Source of the DNA: Actinomycetes bacterium
GTDB taxonomy: Bacteria; Actinomycetota; Acidimicrobiia; Acidimicrobiales; Acidimicrobiaceae
Assembly: GCA_021841935.1 (NCBI GenBank)
Contig: JAKCDL010000001.1
Span: 356,708-420,707 of the forward strand
Direction: 5' to 3'
DNA length: 64,000 nucleotides
This document shows positions 18,301 to 28,739 of the stretch, one piece after another (position 1 is the stretch's first letter; every line of letters begins with the position of its first letter). A program made the position numbers and the translations under genes. The notes under the pieces were generated by a model. That model did not search any database and was not told where the DNA came from. It was given only the letters and a program-made list of their open reading frames with translations.

Positions 18301-18585
18301 ACGTCTCTCAGAGCAGTAAGCCAACTTGAAGTAGACGAAATAAAAGTTGATAGGTCGTTTCTATACGGTTTAGATATCAACCCCAACTCTTACGCCGTCT
18401 TCTCATCGATAATCCATTTAGGGAAAATGGCGAATGCGAAGGTCGTTGCAGAGGGAATAGAGACCGAAGAACAAGAGGCTCTATGGACATCCCTTGGAGG
18501 AACCATCGCACAGGGATACCGTTATTCGAAGGCACTTCCGATACCTGAGATCTCTAATTGGATACTCACCTACAACAACCAATGA
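15355..18585 (+). CDS. Large sensor protein with GGDEF and EAL domains
   Basis: This 1076-residue soluble protein has no clear membrane segment. The long N-terminal half (1-650) looks like helical sensor and GAF-like modules. The GGDEF domain has an intact motif, LGGDEF, at residues 740-744 region, so it can make cyclic di-GMP. The EAL domain has EML at 863-865 and keeps the other catalytic motifs: LNISP, LEITED, IDDFGSGYTSL, IKVDRSF and VVAEGIE, so it may also degrade the messenger. Which activity wins cannot be told. A second, degenerate protein of this type lies 3 kb downstream on the other strand. Confidence 0.88.
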   Translation: MIFGRKGIEIDPKEGRLELVMPLSGFEKTQISSNISELIATPDIDAVITTIRSCVFSGHGRSCEHDTVVEALTRILAVDENFRHVFEDLLIEVRSEILNRNHDDPNTKIASLSLSIFESRFSETLNKVARGESKFRDSLMALLLLLSSNEETLSRFSEESTIDSINQMVAHSIDAVSALITNSSSPFVIASNRREDLYFLDSIKNVLLADEMTVLLASPSFEGPIVTELETEANEIHGGIRLSALLIPIEISLTRHGTLVILSQVEISDSSEIRRVASAIKVGIERVFRLLRERQGSVRLSKLQEIREKTLQSDSTDFVDLAREISIDLYREQMIFGSAIIRYSIDQNNTFSFSITDLYDPEGLFVGVENWRAEIAFDMNSPLIAAIVEASPKVTPGLPVASSKIVGIDSQTDQLLQSTSAVRIPLHGGDSHSGYVSFTFVTDNEAELLDSSFLGQFDDLMNLAVSRAQNNITRQQSHWIAQLNETLLNATSSSITASSETKLLSAICNALLTPGRFRAAFYVKPSQSTQLLQPVSAAGVELQALARNRVPLYETPKQTLAQIAFTSGEMTIQNRLTDYAEAHLHSNFVEANGWRSAIAVPIKRESSSQVQGVLVVTSTEEDVFQGSVIKVIKTVSLLVEHMLSEIALKKALREEKSRLTEIVSRDYLTDIYNRRAFEREVARVMRLHQTGIMALGILDLDGFKLLNDSKGHRVGDNLLRSLAKSMSSSLREREFMARLGGDEFGFLIHLDDLSELDLFVERMNRCFKRQRQEIKVTGSFGWSFFPLDGTTYDSLILKADEALYAAKAIGGGRSMIFAGEVAERVSRRSTIRDDLEGALLSGEATFYCQPKVDLSIKKVVGLEMLIRWPEVETQVLIDEIRSNRHISHLVGRHLIHHAAKTRAILDAEQLNEVTVALNISPNHFTDPIFIEELSPLLPRSNAFILEITEDVAIDANEQVRKQINEVKRLGFKISIDDFGSGYTSLRAVSQLEVDEIKVDRSFLYGLDINPNSYAVFSSIIHLGKMANAKVVAEGIETEEQEALWTSLGGTIAQGYRYSKALPIPEISNWILTYNNQ

Positions 18586-18648
18586 GGTGCATCGCCATAA
18601 CAATCTTTTCGAAAATTACGTCAATTATAGAAAATCGCAGATATGGTT

Positions 18649-20250
18649 TTACGATAGCTCAATGAGTTCAAGATAATCCTGAGAGAAATGGTCAACCGTT
18701 CCATCGGGCATCAAGATAAGTCGATTTGGCTCGAGTTGTGAAGCAAACTCAACGTCGTGGGTTACGACGATCATCGTTCCTTTCCATCCAGCAAGAGCTT
18801 TGGAAATTGCTCGGCGACTTTCAGGATCTAGGTTGTTTGTCGGCTCATCCAAGAGCAGCAAGTTATGACGTGCAGCGACAAGAAGTGAAAGTGCGAGCTT
18901 AGTCTTTTCACCACCTGAGAGAGTTCTAGTGGGCTGCTCCACGACATCACCAACGAGTCCAAAGGCGGCTAAGGTCCCTCTAGCGTCGGTGAGAGGTACT
19001 CCTAAAGCGATCATCTGTTCAAGCGGAGTACGGTCAAAGTCAAGCTCTTCGTGCTCTTGCGCAAAGTATCCGACGGAGACACCATCAGAGATACTTACTG
19101 ATCCTAAATCCATCTGATTTTTGCCCGCAAGAAGGGTCAAGAGCGTCGTCTTTCCGGCTCCGTTCAACCCACCTACCAAAAAACGCTCCCCGCGTTCAAT
19201 AGTAAATTCAAGATCTTCAAAGACCGTAAAGCGACCGTAGCTCTTGCAAACGCCACTCACCTCGACTACCACCCTGGGCGCCGGTTTAGGATCTGGGATA
19301 TTAACCCTCACACTTGCATTTTTGACCGTGGAGACGTCGACCATCTGCCTTCGAAGTCGCTCGGCTCGACTATCAAGACTCTTTGCCACTCGTGCACGAG
19401 AAGCGGTTTGATGGCGCATAGAGTCTGCGAGCTTCGTCAAGCGATCAAGCTCTGATGCTTCCCGCTTCGCTTGAGCTTCGATTGCAATACGTCTCTGAGC
19501 AATCGCTCGCTTATAGGTCGAGTAATTACCTTTGAAGTCGATGATCGATCCATCACTATCACCGCGCTCCAAGTGAAAGACACGATTTATCGATTCATCA
19601 AGGAGCTCTAGGTCGTGACTTACAACCACCAAAACACCAGCGAAGTTTTTGAGATAGTTGAGGAGCCATCTCTTAGCATCAACATCTAAGTGGTTGGTCG
19701 GCTCGTCTAGCATGAGCACCTCTGATCCCCTAAAGAGAATCCGTGCAAGTTCGACGCGCCTACGCTCTCCACCCGAGATCTCACCAAGCGCTAGAGAAAA
19801 CCTACTCTCAGCTAATCCGAGGCCACTTAGGAGTGCCTTGGCGTCTGCCTCAGCTCGATATCCGTCACGGCGTTCAAATTCATCAAGTGCTTTGGCGTAA
19901 CGGGAAAGATTCTTCTCGCTGGGGTCCGCACCTACATTAACTCGGAGTTTTTCAATGCGATCTGCTAAATCTCCTAAATCCCTTCCCGAGAGTACTCGTG
20001 CAACCACAAGGGTTGAAGGATCAGCCATCGCATCTAAAGTATCCTGGTTGAGGTAGCCAAAGGATCCAGTTATATGAATCTTTCCACTTGAAGGAGGATT
20101 TACTCCTCCAAGGACCTTCATTAACGAGGTCTTACCGGCGCCATTCCGGCCAACAAGGCCAACCTTAGAGCCCGCCGCAAGTGTAAAGGTGAGATCAGAA
20201 ACAATGAATTTGCCTCCCACCTCAACATACAGATTGTTTACACTTAGCAT
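18649..20250 (-). CDS. ABC-F family ATPase
   Basis: This 533-residue protein has two ABC ATPase cassettes and no membrane segments. The first cassette has Walker A GRNGAGKTS near residue 35 and signature EISGGERRRVELA; the second has GLNGAGKTT near residue 345 and LSGGEKTKLALS. Between them is the charged helical linker typical of ABC-F proteins (IAQRRIAIEAQAKREASEL). Such proteins act on ribosomes as translation factors or give antibiotic protection. There is no transport partner. Which ABC-F subgroup it belongs to, and whether it protects against a drug, cannot be judged here. It is convergent with the preceding GGDEF-EAL gene. Confidence 0.88.
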   Translation of the reverse strand: MLSVNNLYVEVGGKFIVSDLTFTLAAGSKVGLVGRNGAGKTSLMKVLGGVNPPSSGKIHITGSFGYLNQDTLDAMADPSTLVVARVLSGRDLGDLADRIEKLRVNVGADPSEKNLSRYAKALDEFERRDGYRAEADAKALLSGLGLAESRFSLALGEISGGERRRVELARILFRGSEVLMLDEPTNHLDVDAKRWLLNYLKNFAGVLVVVSHDLELLDESINRVFHLERGDSDGSIIDFKGNYSTYKRAIAQRRIAIEAQAKREASELDRLTKLADSMRHQTASRARVAKSLDSRAERLRRQMVDVSTVKNASVRVNIPDPKPAPRVVVEVSGVCKSYGRFTVFEDLEFTIERGERFLVGGLNGAGKTTLLTLLAGKNQMDLGSVSISDGVSVGYFAQEHEELDFDRTPLEQMIALGVPLTDARGTLAAFGLVGDVVEQPTRTLSGGEKTKLALSLLVAARHNLLLLDEPTNNLDPESRRAISKALAGWKGTMIVVTHDVEFASQLEPNRLILMPDGTVDHFSQDYLELIELS

Positions 20251-20296
20251 CTTGGCTCTCTTGAAAAAACATACAACTTCAACGAAGAAGAAAGGA

Positions 20297-20312
20297 TAGC
20301 CTTAAAAGGCTA
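20297..20312 (-). terminator. Small hairpin after marP-like gene
   Basis: TAGCCTT and AAGGCTA form a seven-pair stem with a two-base spacer, 27 bases after the protease stop codon on the minus strand. A pyrimidine-rich TCCTTTCTTC stretch follows in the direction of transcription. It is a weak candidate terminator; the two-base loop means the real stem is shorter. Confidence 0.35.
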
Positions 20313-20338
20313 GCCATAGATCCATCGATTGCAATCGC

Positions 20339-21550
20339 CTATGCGGCACAAGAACTTGTGGAGGCGACTGTATTTGCAGCCACAGCAGTATTTATCTCGC
20401 TTATTACCGCTGGCATAGCTAGGGCGAAACCAACGTCGGGGTTGGTTGTAGATCGCGAAAATACGACTCCAATAACCTGGCCATTGAGATTTACGATCGG
20501 TCCACCCGAATTTCCCGGACGGATAATCGCCTCAAGTTCGTACACGAGACGATCGGTTACGGTTTGATTGTAGATATCGCGCCCTTGAGCTGTAAAGATA
20601 TCCATCACTCCTGCAGTAGACGTTGTAAGAGGACCTCCACCTGGATACCCAAGGACAACTCCTTGAACACCACGACCCACCGCACCACTTAGGATCTGAA
20701 GTGGAGCTTCTGTCAGACCCTGAACCTTCAAAACTGCGATATCCAACTTTGGATTGAAGAGTAAAACAGTCGTTGGATGGGATCCCGATGAATCGATAAC
20801 CGTAATGTTGCTACTTCCCGCTACAACATGGGCGTTGGTAACTACGATCCCACTTTGAACCACGAAACCCGAACCATCTTGAATTTGTCCACACGCAATC
20901 GCTTGAATCTTTACTACCGAAGGCTCAACCTTTTGCGCGACAGCATTAGCAGTTGCCTGCGATGGAAGGTTGACAGGACCAGAGACAGCGGGCGGAAGGG
21001 AGGCGAATACCGACGGGAATCCTGCCGAGGAGATAAAGCTTTGGACTCGAGTAAATAGCGCAGGCGCTGGCGGCATTGCCTTTGTAATTGTCTTTACGAT
21101 AGCCGAATTAGCAACCTGAGAAGATACCAGAGCATAGGGAAGATTGACCGCAATTGAGGCAGTCACCCATATGACCAGTAGCAGTGCTACTACTGAAACA
21201 CCTGCTCCTACACTTGAGTCAACGGTCTTAAGCTTATATTTGGCAAGGGACTTAGATATTGCAGTTCCCAGGTATCTTCCACCACCGCCGACGATTGAGG
21301 CAAATCCAAAGAGTACCACTATCAAAATTACGCTACGTAATGCAGGGCTTGAAACCAAGGAGGCGATCTTTGGAGCCAGTGCTGCTCCTATTAGAAGGCC
21401 TAGCCAAAACCCTCCATACGAGCCAAGCTGAACAGCCGCACCTAGCTTTCCCCCGCGAACAGCGGCATAGCCCACCCCGATCAGGATGAGTAGGTCTACC
21501 CAGTCAAATCCAAGTGCTGACGCAATTAGATGAAATGTTGCGGCAAGCAA
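20339..21550 (-). CDS. marP: MarP-type membrane serine protease (acid-resistance protease)
   Basis: This 403-residue protein has four hydrophobic helices (CvpA-like, residues 15-140), then an extracytoplasmic chymotrypsin-fold protease. The catalytic triad is His241 (TNAHVV), Asp270 (LDIAV) and Ser348 (GNSGGP). C220 and C401 match the disulfide of mycobacterial MarP (C214-C395), with an offset of six that also fits the catalytic His and Asp. In Mycobacterium tuberculosis, MarP is needed to keep cytoplasmic pH in acid, partly by activating a peptidoglycan hydrolase. In a suspected acidophile the same role is plausible. It is followed by the ABC-F gene on the same strand. Confidence 0.88.
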   Translation of the reverse strand: MLAATFHLIASALGFDWVDLLILIGVGYAAVRGGKLGAAVQLGSYGGFWLGLLIGAALAPKIASLVSSPALRSVILIVVLFGFASIVGGGGRYLGTAISKSLAKYKLKTVDSSVGAGVSVVALLLVIWVTASIAVNLPYALVSSQVANSAIVKTITKAMPPAPALFTRVQSFISSAGFPSVFASLPPAVSGPVNLPSQATANAVAQKVEPSVVKIQAIACGQIQDGSGFVVQSGIVVTNAHVVAGSSNITVIDSSGSHPTTVLLFNPKLDIAVLKVQGLTEAPLQILSGAVGRGVQGVVLGYPGGGPLTTSTAGVMDIFTAQGRDIYNQTVTDRLVYELEAIIRPGNSGGPIVNLNGQVIGVVFSRSTTNPDVGFALAMPAVISEINTAVAANTVASTSSCAA

Positions 21551-21642
21551 AGGTACTCCTTCCTATGGGCACCGTAGCCGTAGGGTAACCATTCTACCCA
21601 GCAGAGCATCTCGGCTCGATTTTTACCATTTACCGTCGGCAA

Positions 21643-23325
21643 CTAAGACGAAGAACGCATCGAAAGTAACTCAAGTTGAGTCTCAATTTGGTCCCTCTCA
21701 ATAGGGGGTCCAATGTGGTAACCCTGAACTTTATCGATATTAATGCTTCTCATCAAACGAATCTGCTCTGCGCGCTCCACGCCAATACCAACTACCTCAG
21801 CATTCATCGTATGAGCTAGGTTTACTAGCCCACCAACAACGCCAAGTACCCTCTCGTTTTGGCCTAAAGTCAGTACCAGAGATCTGTCAATCTTCACCTG
21901 TGACACTTGATATCTCGAAAATATTGACAGGGCAGAGCTTCCAGTTCCGAACTCATCTACGCTCAACCCAATCTTAGCTTTGGCAATCTGCTCGATAGAG
22001 CGGTGCGCCTTGGAGTTCGGATTGTTGTCAACGGTTCCAATTTCAACCAAAAGTAAAGATGGGTCGATGCCAGATGTGTTAACTTGAGAGATCAGATCAG
22101 ATACTAAATCTTGTTCTTCTAACTCATCACCAGAGAGATTCAGACCCAAAGAAAGCTCTTGATCTGGGTAGAGCCTTTGCCAAGCCTGGAGTGATTCAAG
22201 TGCGTAGCGAGCTACTTTGGCGCCCATCCTTGGCAATCTTCCTATCTCTTTTGCCACAGGAATGAACTCAGATGGCGAGATCAGACCACGATCTTGATGC
22301 CTCAGCCTTACAAGTGCCTCTACACCACAGATTCTTCTGGCCTCAAGAGAGATTATTGGCTGGAAGAGGACGACGATATCTTCGTCATCGATAGCTCTGC
22401 GAACCAGATTTTCAAAAGTTCTACGATCCTTTGCACTTGATACCATCGACTCGGCAAAGTACTCCAACTTACCCGAACCTCTGGTCTTAGCTCGATCGCG
22501 CGCTAAGTTCGCACTTTCAAGTAGATCAAGACCGCTGGTACTTTGATCGTAGGCAAATGCTACCCCAATACTTGCAGTTACAACGACCTCTTCACCGTCC
22601 GGTGCCACTACCGGGCTGTCCATAGTGGTTCGAAGGGCACGCGCAACCATCTCAACTTGGGCATGCTCAGTAACGCCAAGACACAGGATTGCAAAGGTAT
22701 CTTTCTTAACGTGAACCAAGAGAAAGAGTCCCCCCAAGGCATCTTCAAATCGATTCGCTACAACTTTCAAAACCGCATGAGAACCGTTCAGCCCTAAAGC
22801 ACCTTCGATTACGCTAAATCGGTCGATGTCTACGACCAAGAGGGCAACCCCTGGCAGATCTTCGCCAATTACCCTTCTGGTTCTTTCGTACTCAGAAATT
22901 AGGTAGTCGACTGTATAAAGTCCTGTAACTTCATCGATCTCACTTGCTATAAAGGTAGGATCATCGAGGTCAATCGTTGCTTCTGATAGCGATAATTCGA
23001 TAGTCAAAGTAGGATCGTCTCCCTCCGTACGTCGAGCAAAGGCCAACTCCACCTCGACGTATTCACTTCTCGCGTCCAAAATTCGAATCCTAGTAATGCT
23101 CCTCTTCCTACTCTCCCAAAAAGAGTTTTCAACGTCATCAAAGGCGAATTGGTCCTCAGGATGAATCAAAGAAGCAAAAGTAAGTCCGATCAGTTCATTA
23201 GGAAGATATCCCAAGGTATCTTCGACCTCAGGAGAGGCAAATTCGATGTTCCCACTCGAAAACGAGAGAGTCATCGAGACGACACCAGCTGCGAGTGTGT
23301 CGTCTAAAGAAGCCTTGCTCACCAC
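21643..23325 (-). CDS. PAS-GGDEF-EAL protein with both catalytic domains degenerate
   Basis: The 560-residue protein opens with a PAS domain (about 10-110: EDTLGYLPNELIGLTFASLIHPEDQ). In the GGDEF domain the signature position reads HVKKDTFAIL instead of GGDEF, so cyclase activity is not expected. In the EAL domain EAL itself is kept (GVEALVRL), as is LNLSGDEL, but the acidic pair reads VDEFGTG and the usual AEGVE is GIGVE, so a conserved Glu is Ile. It is therefore likely a cyclic-di-GMP or GTP sensor rather than an enzyme. No membrane segment is seen. Its intact relative lies at 15.4 kb. Confidence 0.85.
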   Translation of the reverse strand: MVSKASLDDTLAAGVVSMTLSFSSGNIEFASPEVEDTLGYLPNELIGLTFASLIHPEDQFAFDDVENSFWESRKRSITRIRILDARSEYVEVELAFARRTEGDDPTLTIELSLSEATIDLDDPTFIASEIDEVTGLYTVDYLISEYERTRRVIGEDLPGVALLVVDIDRFSVIEGALGLNGSHAVLKVVANRFEDALGGLFLLVHVKKDTFAILCLGVTEHAQVEMVARALRTTMDSPVVAPDGEEVVVTASIGVAFAYDQSTSGLDLLESANLARDRAKTRGSGKLEYFAESMVSSAKDRRTFENLVRRAIDDEDIVVLFQPIISLEARRICGVEALVRLRHQDRGLISPSEFIPVAKEIGRLPRMGAKVARYALESLQAWQRLYPDQELSLGLNLSGDELEEQDLVSDLISQVNTSGIDPSLLLVEIGTVDNNPNSKAHRSIEQIAKAKIGLSVDEFGTGSSALSIFSRYQVSQVKIDRSLVLTLGQNERVLGVVGGLVNLAHTMNAEVVGIGVERAEQIRLMRSINIDKVQGYHIGPPIERDQIETQLELLSMRSSS

Positions 23326-23619
23326 TGTGTCACCACCTCTTCATGTAACTCTTTACCTAATAACGAGACAGAGAGAGCGAAAAGTTACACAAAAGTACTT
23401 TTCCTTCATCCACTTGCTTTCCTATCGGCAGCCCTTAAGCCCCTTCTAAAGGAGTTCTAGAAAAAATGACGCAACTAAAGTTAGAGACGGGCCAAATTGT
23501 TCCACATTTACCCACCTAGACATCGATGGCAGATCACAATGGTCGATGGACTTAGTTATCCGATAGAGACAAACTAGAATTACCGCGGTACTAAAACCTT
23601 ACTCAACCAAGGATCGATT

Positions 23620-24024
23620 ATGTTAGCAAGCGCACTCGACGGAATTCGACTAACAATTCACGTTCTAGCCGCCACCATCTGGGTCGGTGGACAATTTACA
23701 CTTGCAGGCTTGGTTCCAACCCTTCGAAAGTCAGGGGAAGGTGTAGCGGCTGCGGCAGCTAAAGCATTCTCAAAGCTATCATGGCCCGCCTACGGGCTTT
23801 TGATAGTTACTGGACTTTGGAACGTAAGCGCTACTGATATGAACAAAACGACTTCCGCGTGGAAGGTAGTGCTGGGCATTAAGGTCACGGTCGTCGCGCT
23901 GTCAGGAATTTCTGCATTCATTCACACCAAAGCCAAGTCCAAATCCCAAATAGCGACTTGGGGAGGTATCTCTGGGGTGATGGCAGTAGCGTCACTAACG
24001 ATAGGGGTATTTTTAGCGGGCTGA
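23620..24024 (+). CDS. CopD-like four-helix membrane protein
   Basis: This 134-residue protein has four hydrophobic helices. The N-terminal HVLAATIWVGG motif (His and Trp in the first helix) and a His in the third helix region (AFIHTKAKS) match the small CopD/DUF2269-type membrane family. Members are linked to copper handling or are related to cytochrome b561-like proteins, but this one is uncharacterised. It stands alone, 79-130 bases before gltB, with no copper genes nearby. The function is not assignable beyond the family. Confidence 0.65.
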   Translation: MLASALDGIRLTIHVLAATIWVGGQFTLAGLVPTLRKSGEGVAAAAAKAFSKLSWPAYGLLIVTGLWNVSATDMNKTTSAWKVVLGIKVTVVALSGISAFIHTKAKSKSQIATWGGISGVMAVASLTIGVFLAG

Positions 24025-24150
24025 CGACAAGAACGCGATCTCTGCAATTTGATGATTAGAATGTATTAGCACCATTAGGGCCAACGATGTCCCGTCAACT
24101 GTATGAAATCGTGCCATCGCGGCACACCTACTAAGACTGGGAGAGACACT

Positions 24151-27100
24151 TTGGCTAGAGGTAACGACCCTCGCATATCACTTTCTGGATCTTTATACTC
24201 TCCTGAGTACGAACACGACGCATGCGGCGTTGCTTTCGTAGCGAACATCAAGGGAGTTAAATCGCACTCGATTGTTGAAATGGGGATAACAGCTCTATTC
24301 AACCTTGAGCACCGTGGCGCATCCGGCGCAGAAGTAAATACTGGCGATGGCGCCGGAATTCTTATTCAGATTCCAGATGAATTCTTCAGAGCCGTAACTG
24401 ACATCGAACTTCCTCCCGTTGGATCCTACGCAGTTGGAACTCTCTTTATCGACAAGTCTCTCGACATCGATTTGGTTCAAAGTTCGATCGAAAAGATTGC
24501 CGAAGTCGAAGGCGTTGAGATAATTGGCTGGCGCGAAGTTCCAGTCGATAACTCATCACTAGGTAGTGGAGCACTTGCTGAAGAGCCAGTGATGAAGCAA
24601 TTGTTTATACAACATAGCAGCGGCACTACAAGCGGAATGGATCTTGAAAGAATTGCATATGCCTTCCGTAAAGTCACCGAGCACTCGACCGACGGTGTCT
24701 ACTTCGCATCGCTTTCAAGTCGCACAATTGTCTACAAGGGCATGCTTACGACTCCGCAAGTACCTCAATACTTTCTAGATCTAAGTGACCCACGCATGAC
24801 GTCCGCCCTTGCGCTGGTGCACTCGAGATTTTCCACCAATACCTTTCCTGCGTGGTCACTTGCTCACCCCTATCGTCTAGTCGCGCATAATGGCGAAATC
24901 AACACCCTAAAGGGCAATCGAAATTGGATGAAAGCTCGGGAGAGCCTTCTTCGATCGAACAGTTTTGGAGAACCCCTAGATCGAATATTCCCAATTATCA
25001 CCCCTGGAGCCTCTGACAGCGCCTCGTTCGACGAAGTCCTTGAGTTGCTTCACTTGGGAGGAAGGAGCCTTCCTCACGCTGTATTGATGATGATCCCAGA
25101 GGCATGGGAGAACCACAAGTCCATGGATCCAAAAAAGAGAGCCTTCTACCAGTACCACGCCTCTCTTATGGAGCCATGGGATGGACCAGCCTCCATTGCA
25201 TTTACCGACGGAACGCAAATTGGCGCTGTTCTCGATAGGAATGGTCTTCGTCCATCGCGTTTTTGGGTCACACAAGATGACCTCGTGATTATGGCCTCCG
25301 AAGTCGGAGTGCTTGAGATAGATCCATCGAAAGTAGTCACCAAAGGAAGACTCCAACCGGGCAAGATGTTCCTTGTAGACACCGCACAAGGCCGAATTAT
25401 CGCCGATGAAGAGATCAAGTCCCAACTTGCCTCTGAACACCCCTACAAGGAGTGGATCGACGAAAACTTGGTCGATCTAGAAGATCTTCCACCTCGACAT
25501 ATGCTCGTTCCACAACATTCGCAGATAGTTACATACCAAAGACTCTTTGGTTACACCAGTGAAGAACTTCGAACCATTATTACCCCAATGGCAAAGACTG
25601 CCGCCGAGGCGATCGGCTCTATGGGTTCCGATACTCCAATTGCGGTTCTATCCGATCGCCCACGGATGCTATATGAGTACTTCAAGCAGCTATTTGCCCA
25701 AGTAACAAATCCGCCTCTAGATGCAATTCGCGAAGAATTGATAACTTCGCTTTCGGGAACGATCGGTCCAGAGCAAAATTTACTCGAGCCAACAGCCAAA
25801 TCGGTTCATCAAATCTCACTCAAGTATCCTGTCATCGACAACGACCAACTCGCTAAGTTGGTCTATATCGACGAAGAGGGGGGCGTCGGTGGTTTTTCCA
25901 CCAAAGTAATCGACGGTCTTTATGAAGTATCTGGCGGTGGTAGTGCCATCGCTGCCGCACTTGATAAGATTCGCCGCGAAGTTACAGAAGAGATCGCCAA
26001 GGGGAAAAATATCTTTGTACTCTCCGACCGTCAAGCCGATGAAACCTTAGCGCCCATCCCAGCTTTACTCCTAACTTCGGCAGTTCACCATCATCTAATC
26101 AGGACAAAGAAGCGTACTCAGGTAGCACTGATCATTGAAACTGGTGAGGCGCGTGAAGTACACCACATGGCACTGCTAATTGGATACGGAGCTGCAGCGA
26201 TCAACCCTTACCTGGTCTTCGATTCAATCGTTGACATGGTGCGAGAAGGTACCCTCTCGGACATATCACCCTATCGAGCCATCCATAACTACATCAAAGC
26301 AGCGGCCAAGGGAGTTCTAAAGGTAATGTCCAAGATGGGCATCTCCACCGTCGCCTCTTACACTGGCGCCCAGGTCTTCGAAGCAGTAGGAATAGCCAAA
26401 GACGTAATCGATGAGTATTTCGAAGGTACATCCTCTCGTCTCGGGGGTATAGGTCTCGATGAAATCGCTAAAGAGGCAGCTGAACGCCATCATTTGGCCT
26501 TCCTTGAAAGGGAGAGTGAGCTAGCTCACCGGAGCCTTAATGTTGGCGGAGAGTATCAATGGAGGCGTGAGGGTGAATATCACCTCTTCAATCCCGAGAC
26601 GGTGTTCAAACTTCAGCACTCTACTCGAAACAAAAGATACGACATCTTTCGTGACTACACACGCCTGGTAGATGACCAGTCAAGTCACCTTGCAACAATA
26701 CGTGGCCTTCTGAAGTTCAAAGATGGAGTTCGCCAACCGCTACCCCTTGATGAAGTCGAACCGATCAGCGAGATCGTCAAAAGATTTTCAACGGGAGCGA
26801 TGAGTTACGGGTCTATCTCCAAAGAAGCACATGAAACTCTAGCTATCGCAATGAATCGTATCGGAGGTAAATCTAATACCGGTGAAGGTGGCGAAGATCC
26901 AGATCGATTCGTCGTTGATGAAAATGGCGACTCCCGAAAGTCTGCTATCAAGCAAGTTGCATCGGGACGCTTTGGCGTAACCAGTGAGTACCTAACCAAT
27001 GCCACTGACATTCAGATCAAGATGGCACAAGGAGCAAAGCCCGGGGAGGGCGGACAGCTACCAGGTGATAAGGTCTATCCTTGGATTGCCAAGACGCGAT

Positions 27101-28665
27101 ACTCTACTCCAGGGGTTGGTCTAATATCTCCACCTCCGCACCACGACATCTACTCAATAGAGGATCTTGCACAACTTATTTATGATCTAAAAAATGCTAA
27201 CCCAGCAGCCCGCGTTCACGTAAAACTAGTATCCGAAGTTGGTGTAGGAACCGTCGCTGCTGGGGTCGCAAAGGCTCACTCGGACGTCGTTTTAATCTCT
27301 GGACATGATGGCGGAACAGGTGCATCTCCACTTACTTCGCTCAAGCACGCCGGAACTCCTTGGGAAATTGGACTAGCTGAGACGCAGCAGACGCTGATCG
27401 GCAATGGCCTTCGTGATCGGATCGTAGTTCAAGTTGATGGGCAGCTAAAGACTGGTCGAGACGTGATCGTTGCTGCCCTACTCGGAGCCGAGGAATATGG
27501 CTTTGCAACCGCGCCTCTCGTCGTCTCTGGTTGCATTATGATGCGCGTCTGCCACTTAGACACCTGTCCAGTCGGCATCGCTACTCAGAATCCCAAGCTT
27601 CGCGAAAAGTTCACAGGCAAGCCTGAATTCGTTGAAACATTCTTTGAGTACATTGCCGAAGAGGTAAGAGGCTATCTGGCACAGCTAGGTTTCAGGACTC
27701 TCGACGAGGCGATCGGCATGGCAGAGATGCTTGATACATCCGAAGTTGTTGGTCACTGGAAGGCAAAAGGACTCGATCTATCTCCAATTTTGAAGTCAGA
27801 CTTCATTGCCGCTGACACACCACGGAAGGCTACTGTAAAGCAGGACCACGGTCTCGATCTCGCACTTGACAATCAGCTGATCGCCCAATCCCTTCCAGCT
27901 CTAGAAGATTCAAAGCCAGTAAAGATAAACGGAAAGATTCGAAACGTCAATCGTACCGTTGGTACGATGCTCGGCCATGAATTAACCAAACGTCACGGCG
28001 GAGAAGGACTTCCGGAAGGAACCATAGATATCACTTTGGAAGGATCCGCCGGACAGAGCTTTGGGGCATTCGTACCAAAAGGAATTACCCTTCGCCTTAT
28101 CGGCGACGCCAACGACTTTGTAGGAAAGGGGCTTTCAGGCGGCACTATTGTCGTGAAGCCATTTGAAAGCGCTCCGTTTATAGCCGAAGAAAATATCATC
28201 GCCGGAAACGTAATTCTCTACGGTGCAACAAGTGGCAACATCTTCATCAGAGGTGTGGTCGGCGAACGTTTCGCAGTTCGTAACTCCGGCGCAATCGCTG
28301 TTGTCGAAGGAGTCGGCGATCACGGTTGCGAATATATGACTGGTGGACGTGTCGTCGTAATTGGTGATACGGGCCGAAACTTCGGTGCTGGAATGTCGGG
28401 CGGCGAGGCCTATGTTTGGGATCCCAGAAGGACATTTTCCTCCAAAGTCAATGGCGAAATGGTAGACCTAGATCCCCTTGAAGAAGATGACCGCACGTGG
28501 CTCAAGGATACGTTAGAGAGACACGTCAAGGAGACTGGATCGCCAGTTGCTGCTTCGATCCTCGCAAACTTCAATACCGAAGTCGAAAAATTCATCAAGG
28601 TTTTCCCACGCGACTACAAGAGAGTTGTTTTGGCTAAGCGTCGTGAAGAGGCCCAGGCCATCTAA
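24151..28665 (+). CDS. gltB: Glutamate synthase (NADPH) large subunit
   Basis: The enzyme makes two glutamates from glutamine and 2-oxoglutarate in ammonium assimilation. Domain order: type II glutamine amidotransferase with nucleophile Cys in HDACGVAF, central domain, FMN synthase domain ([20 protein letters not shown]), the [3Fe-4S] cluster ligands C-x5-C-x4-C in [16 protein letters not shown], and a GXGXG helix at the end (GGTIVVKPF). I prefer the TTG at 24151, which has GGGAGAG at 24139-24145 in front; it leaves a 24-residue propeptide before the Cys. An in-frame ATG lies at 24103 but lacks a ribosome site. gltD follows 74 bases later. Confidence 0.95.
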   Translation: MARGNDPRISLSGSLYSPEYEHDACGVAFVANIKGVKSHSIVEMGITALFNLEHRGASGAEVNTGDGAGILIQIPDEFFRAVTDIELPPVGSYAVGTLFIDKSLDIDLVQSSIEKIAEVEGVEIIGWREVPVDNSSLGSGALAEEPVMKQLFIQHSSGTTSGMDLERIAYAFRKVTEHSTDGVYFASLSSRTIVYKGMLTTPQVPQYFLDLSDPRMTSALALVHSRFSTNTFPAWSLAHPYRLVAHNGEINTLKGNRNWMKARESLLRSNSFGEPLDRIFPIITPGASDSASFDEVLELLHLGGRSLPHAVLMMIPEAWENHKSMDPKKRAFYQYHASLMEPWDGPASIAFTDGTQIGAVLDRNGLRPSRFWVTQDDLVIMASEVGVLEIDPSKVVTKGRLQPGKMFLVDTAQGRIIADEEIKSQLASEHPYKEWIDENLVDLEDLPPRHMLVPQHSQIVTYQRLFGYTSEELRTIITPMAKTAAEAIGSMGSDTPIAVLSDRPRMLYEYFKQLFAQVTNPPLDAIREELITSLSGTIGPEQNLLEPTAKSVHQISLKYPVIDNDQLAKLVYIDEEGGVGGFSTKVIDGLYEVSGGGSAIAAALDKIRREVTEEIAKGKNIFVLSDRQADETLAPIPALLLTSAVHHHLIRTKKRTQVALIIETGEAREVHHMALLIGYGAAAINPYLVFDSIVDMVREGTLSDISPYRAIHNYIKAAAKGVLKVMSKMGISTVASYTGAQVFEAVGIAKDVIDEYFEGTSSRLGGIGLDEIAKEAAERHHLAFLERESELAHRSLNVGGEYQWRREGEYHLFNPETVFKLQHSTRNKRYDIFRDYTRLVDDQSSHLATIRGLLKFKDGVRQPLPLDEVEPISEIVKRFSTGAMSYGSISKEAHETLAIAMNRIGGKSNTGEGGEDPDRFVVDENGDSRKSAIKQVASGRFGVTSEYLTNATDIQIKMAQGAKPGEGGQLPGDKVYPWIAKTRYSTPGVGLISPPPHHDIYSIEDLAQLIYDLKNANPAARVHVKLVSEVGVGTVAAGVAKAHSDVVLISGHDGGTGASPLTSLKHAGTPWEIGLAETQQTLIGNGLRDRIVVQVDGQLKTGRDVIVAALLGAEEYGFATAPLVVSGCIMMRVCHLDTCPVGIATQNPKLREKFTGKPEFVETFFEYIAEEVRGYLAQLGFRTLDEAIGMAEMLDTSEVVGHWKAKGLDLSPILKSDFIAADTPRKATVKQDHGLDLALDNQLIAQSLPALEDSKPVKINGKIRNVNRTVGTMLGHELTKRHGGEGLPEGTIDITLEGSAGQSFGAFVPKGITLRLIGDANDFVGKGLSGGTIVVKPFESAPFIAEENIIAGNVILYGATSGNIFIRGVVGERFAVRNSGAIAVVEGVGDHGCEYMTGGRVVVIGDTGRNFGAGMSGGEAYVWDPRRTFSSKVNGEMVDLDPLEEDDRTWLKDTLERHVKETGSPVAASILANFNTEVEKFIKVFPRDYKRVVLAKRREEAQAI

Positions 28666-28739
28666 CCGAGCAAGAGCTTTGAGACAGTTCTACGTCTAAC
28701 TATTAGCCAAAAAATAATTTTTACGATACAGGAGTAGAG

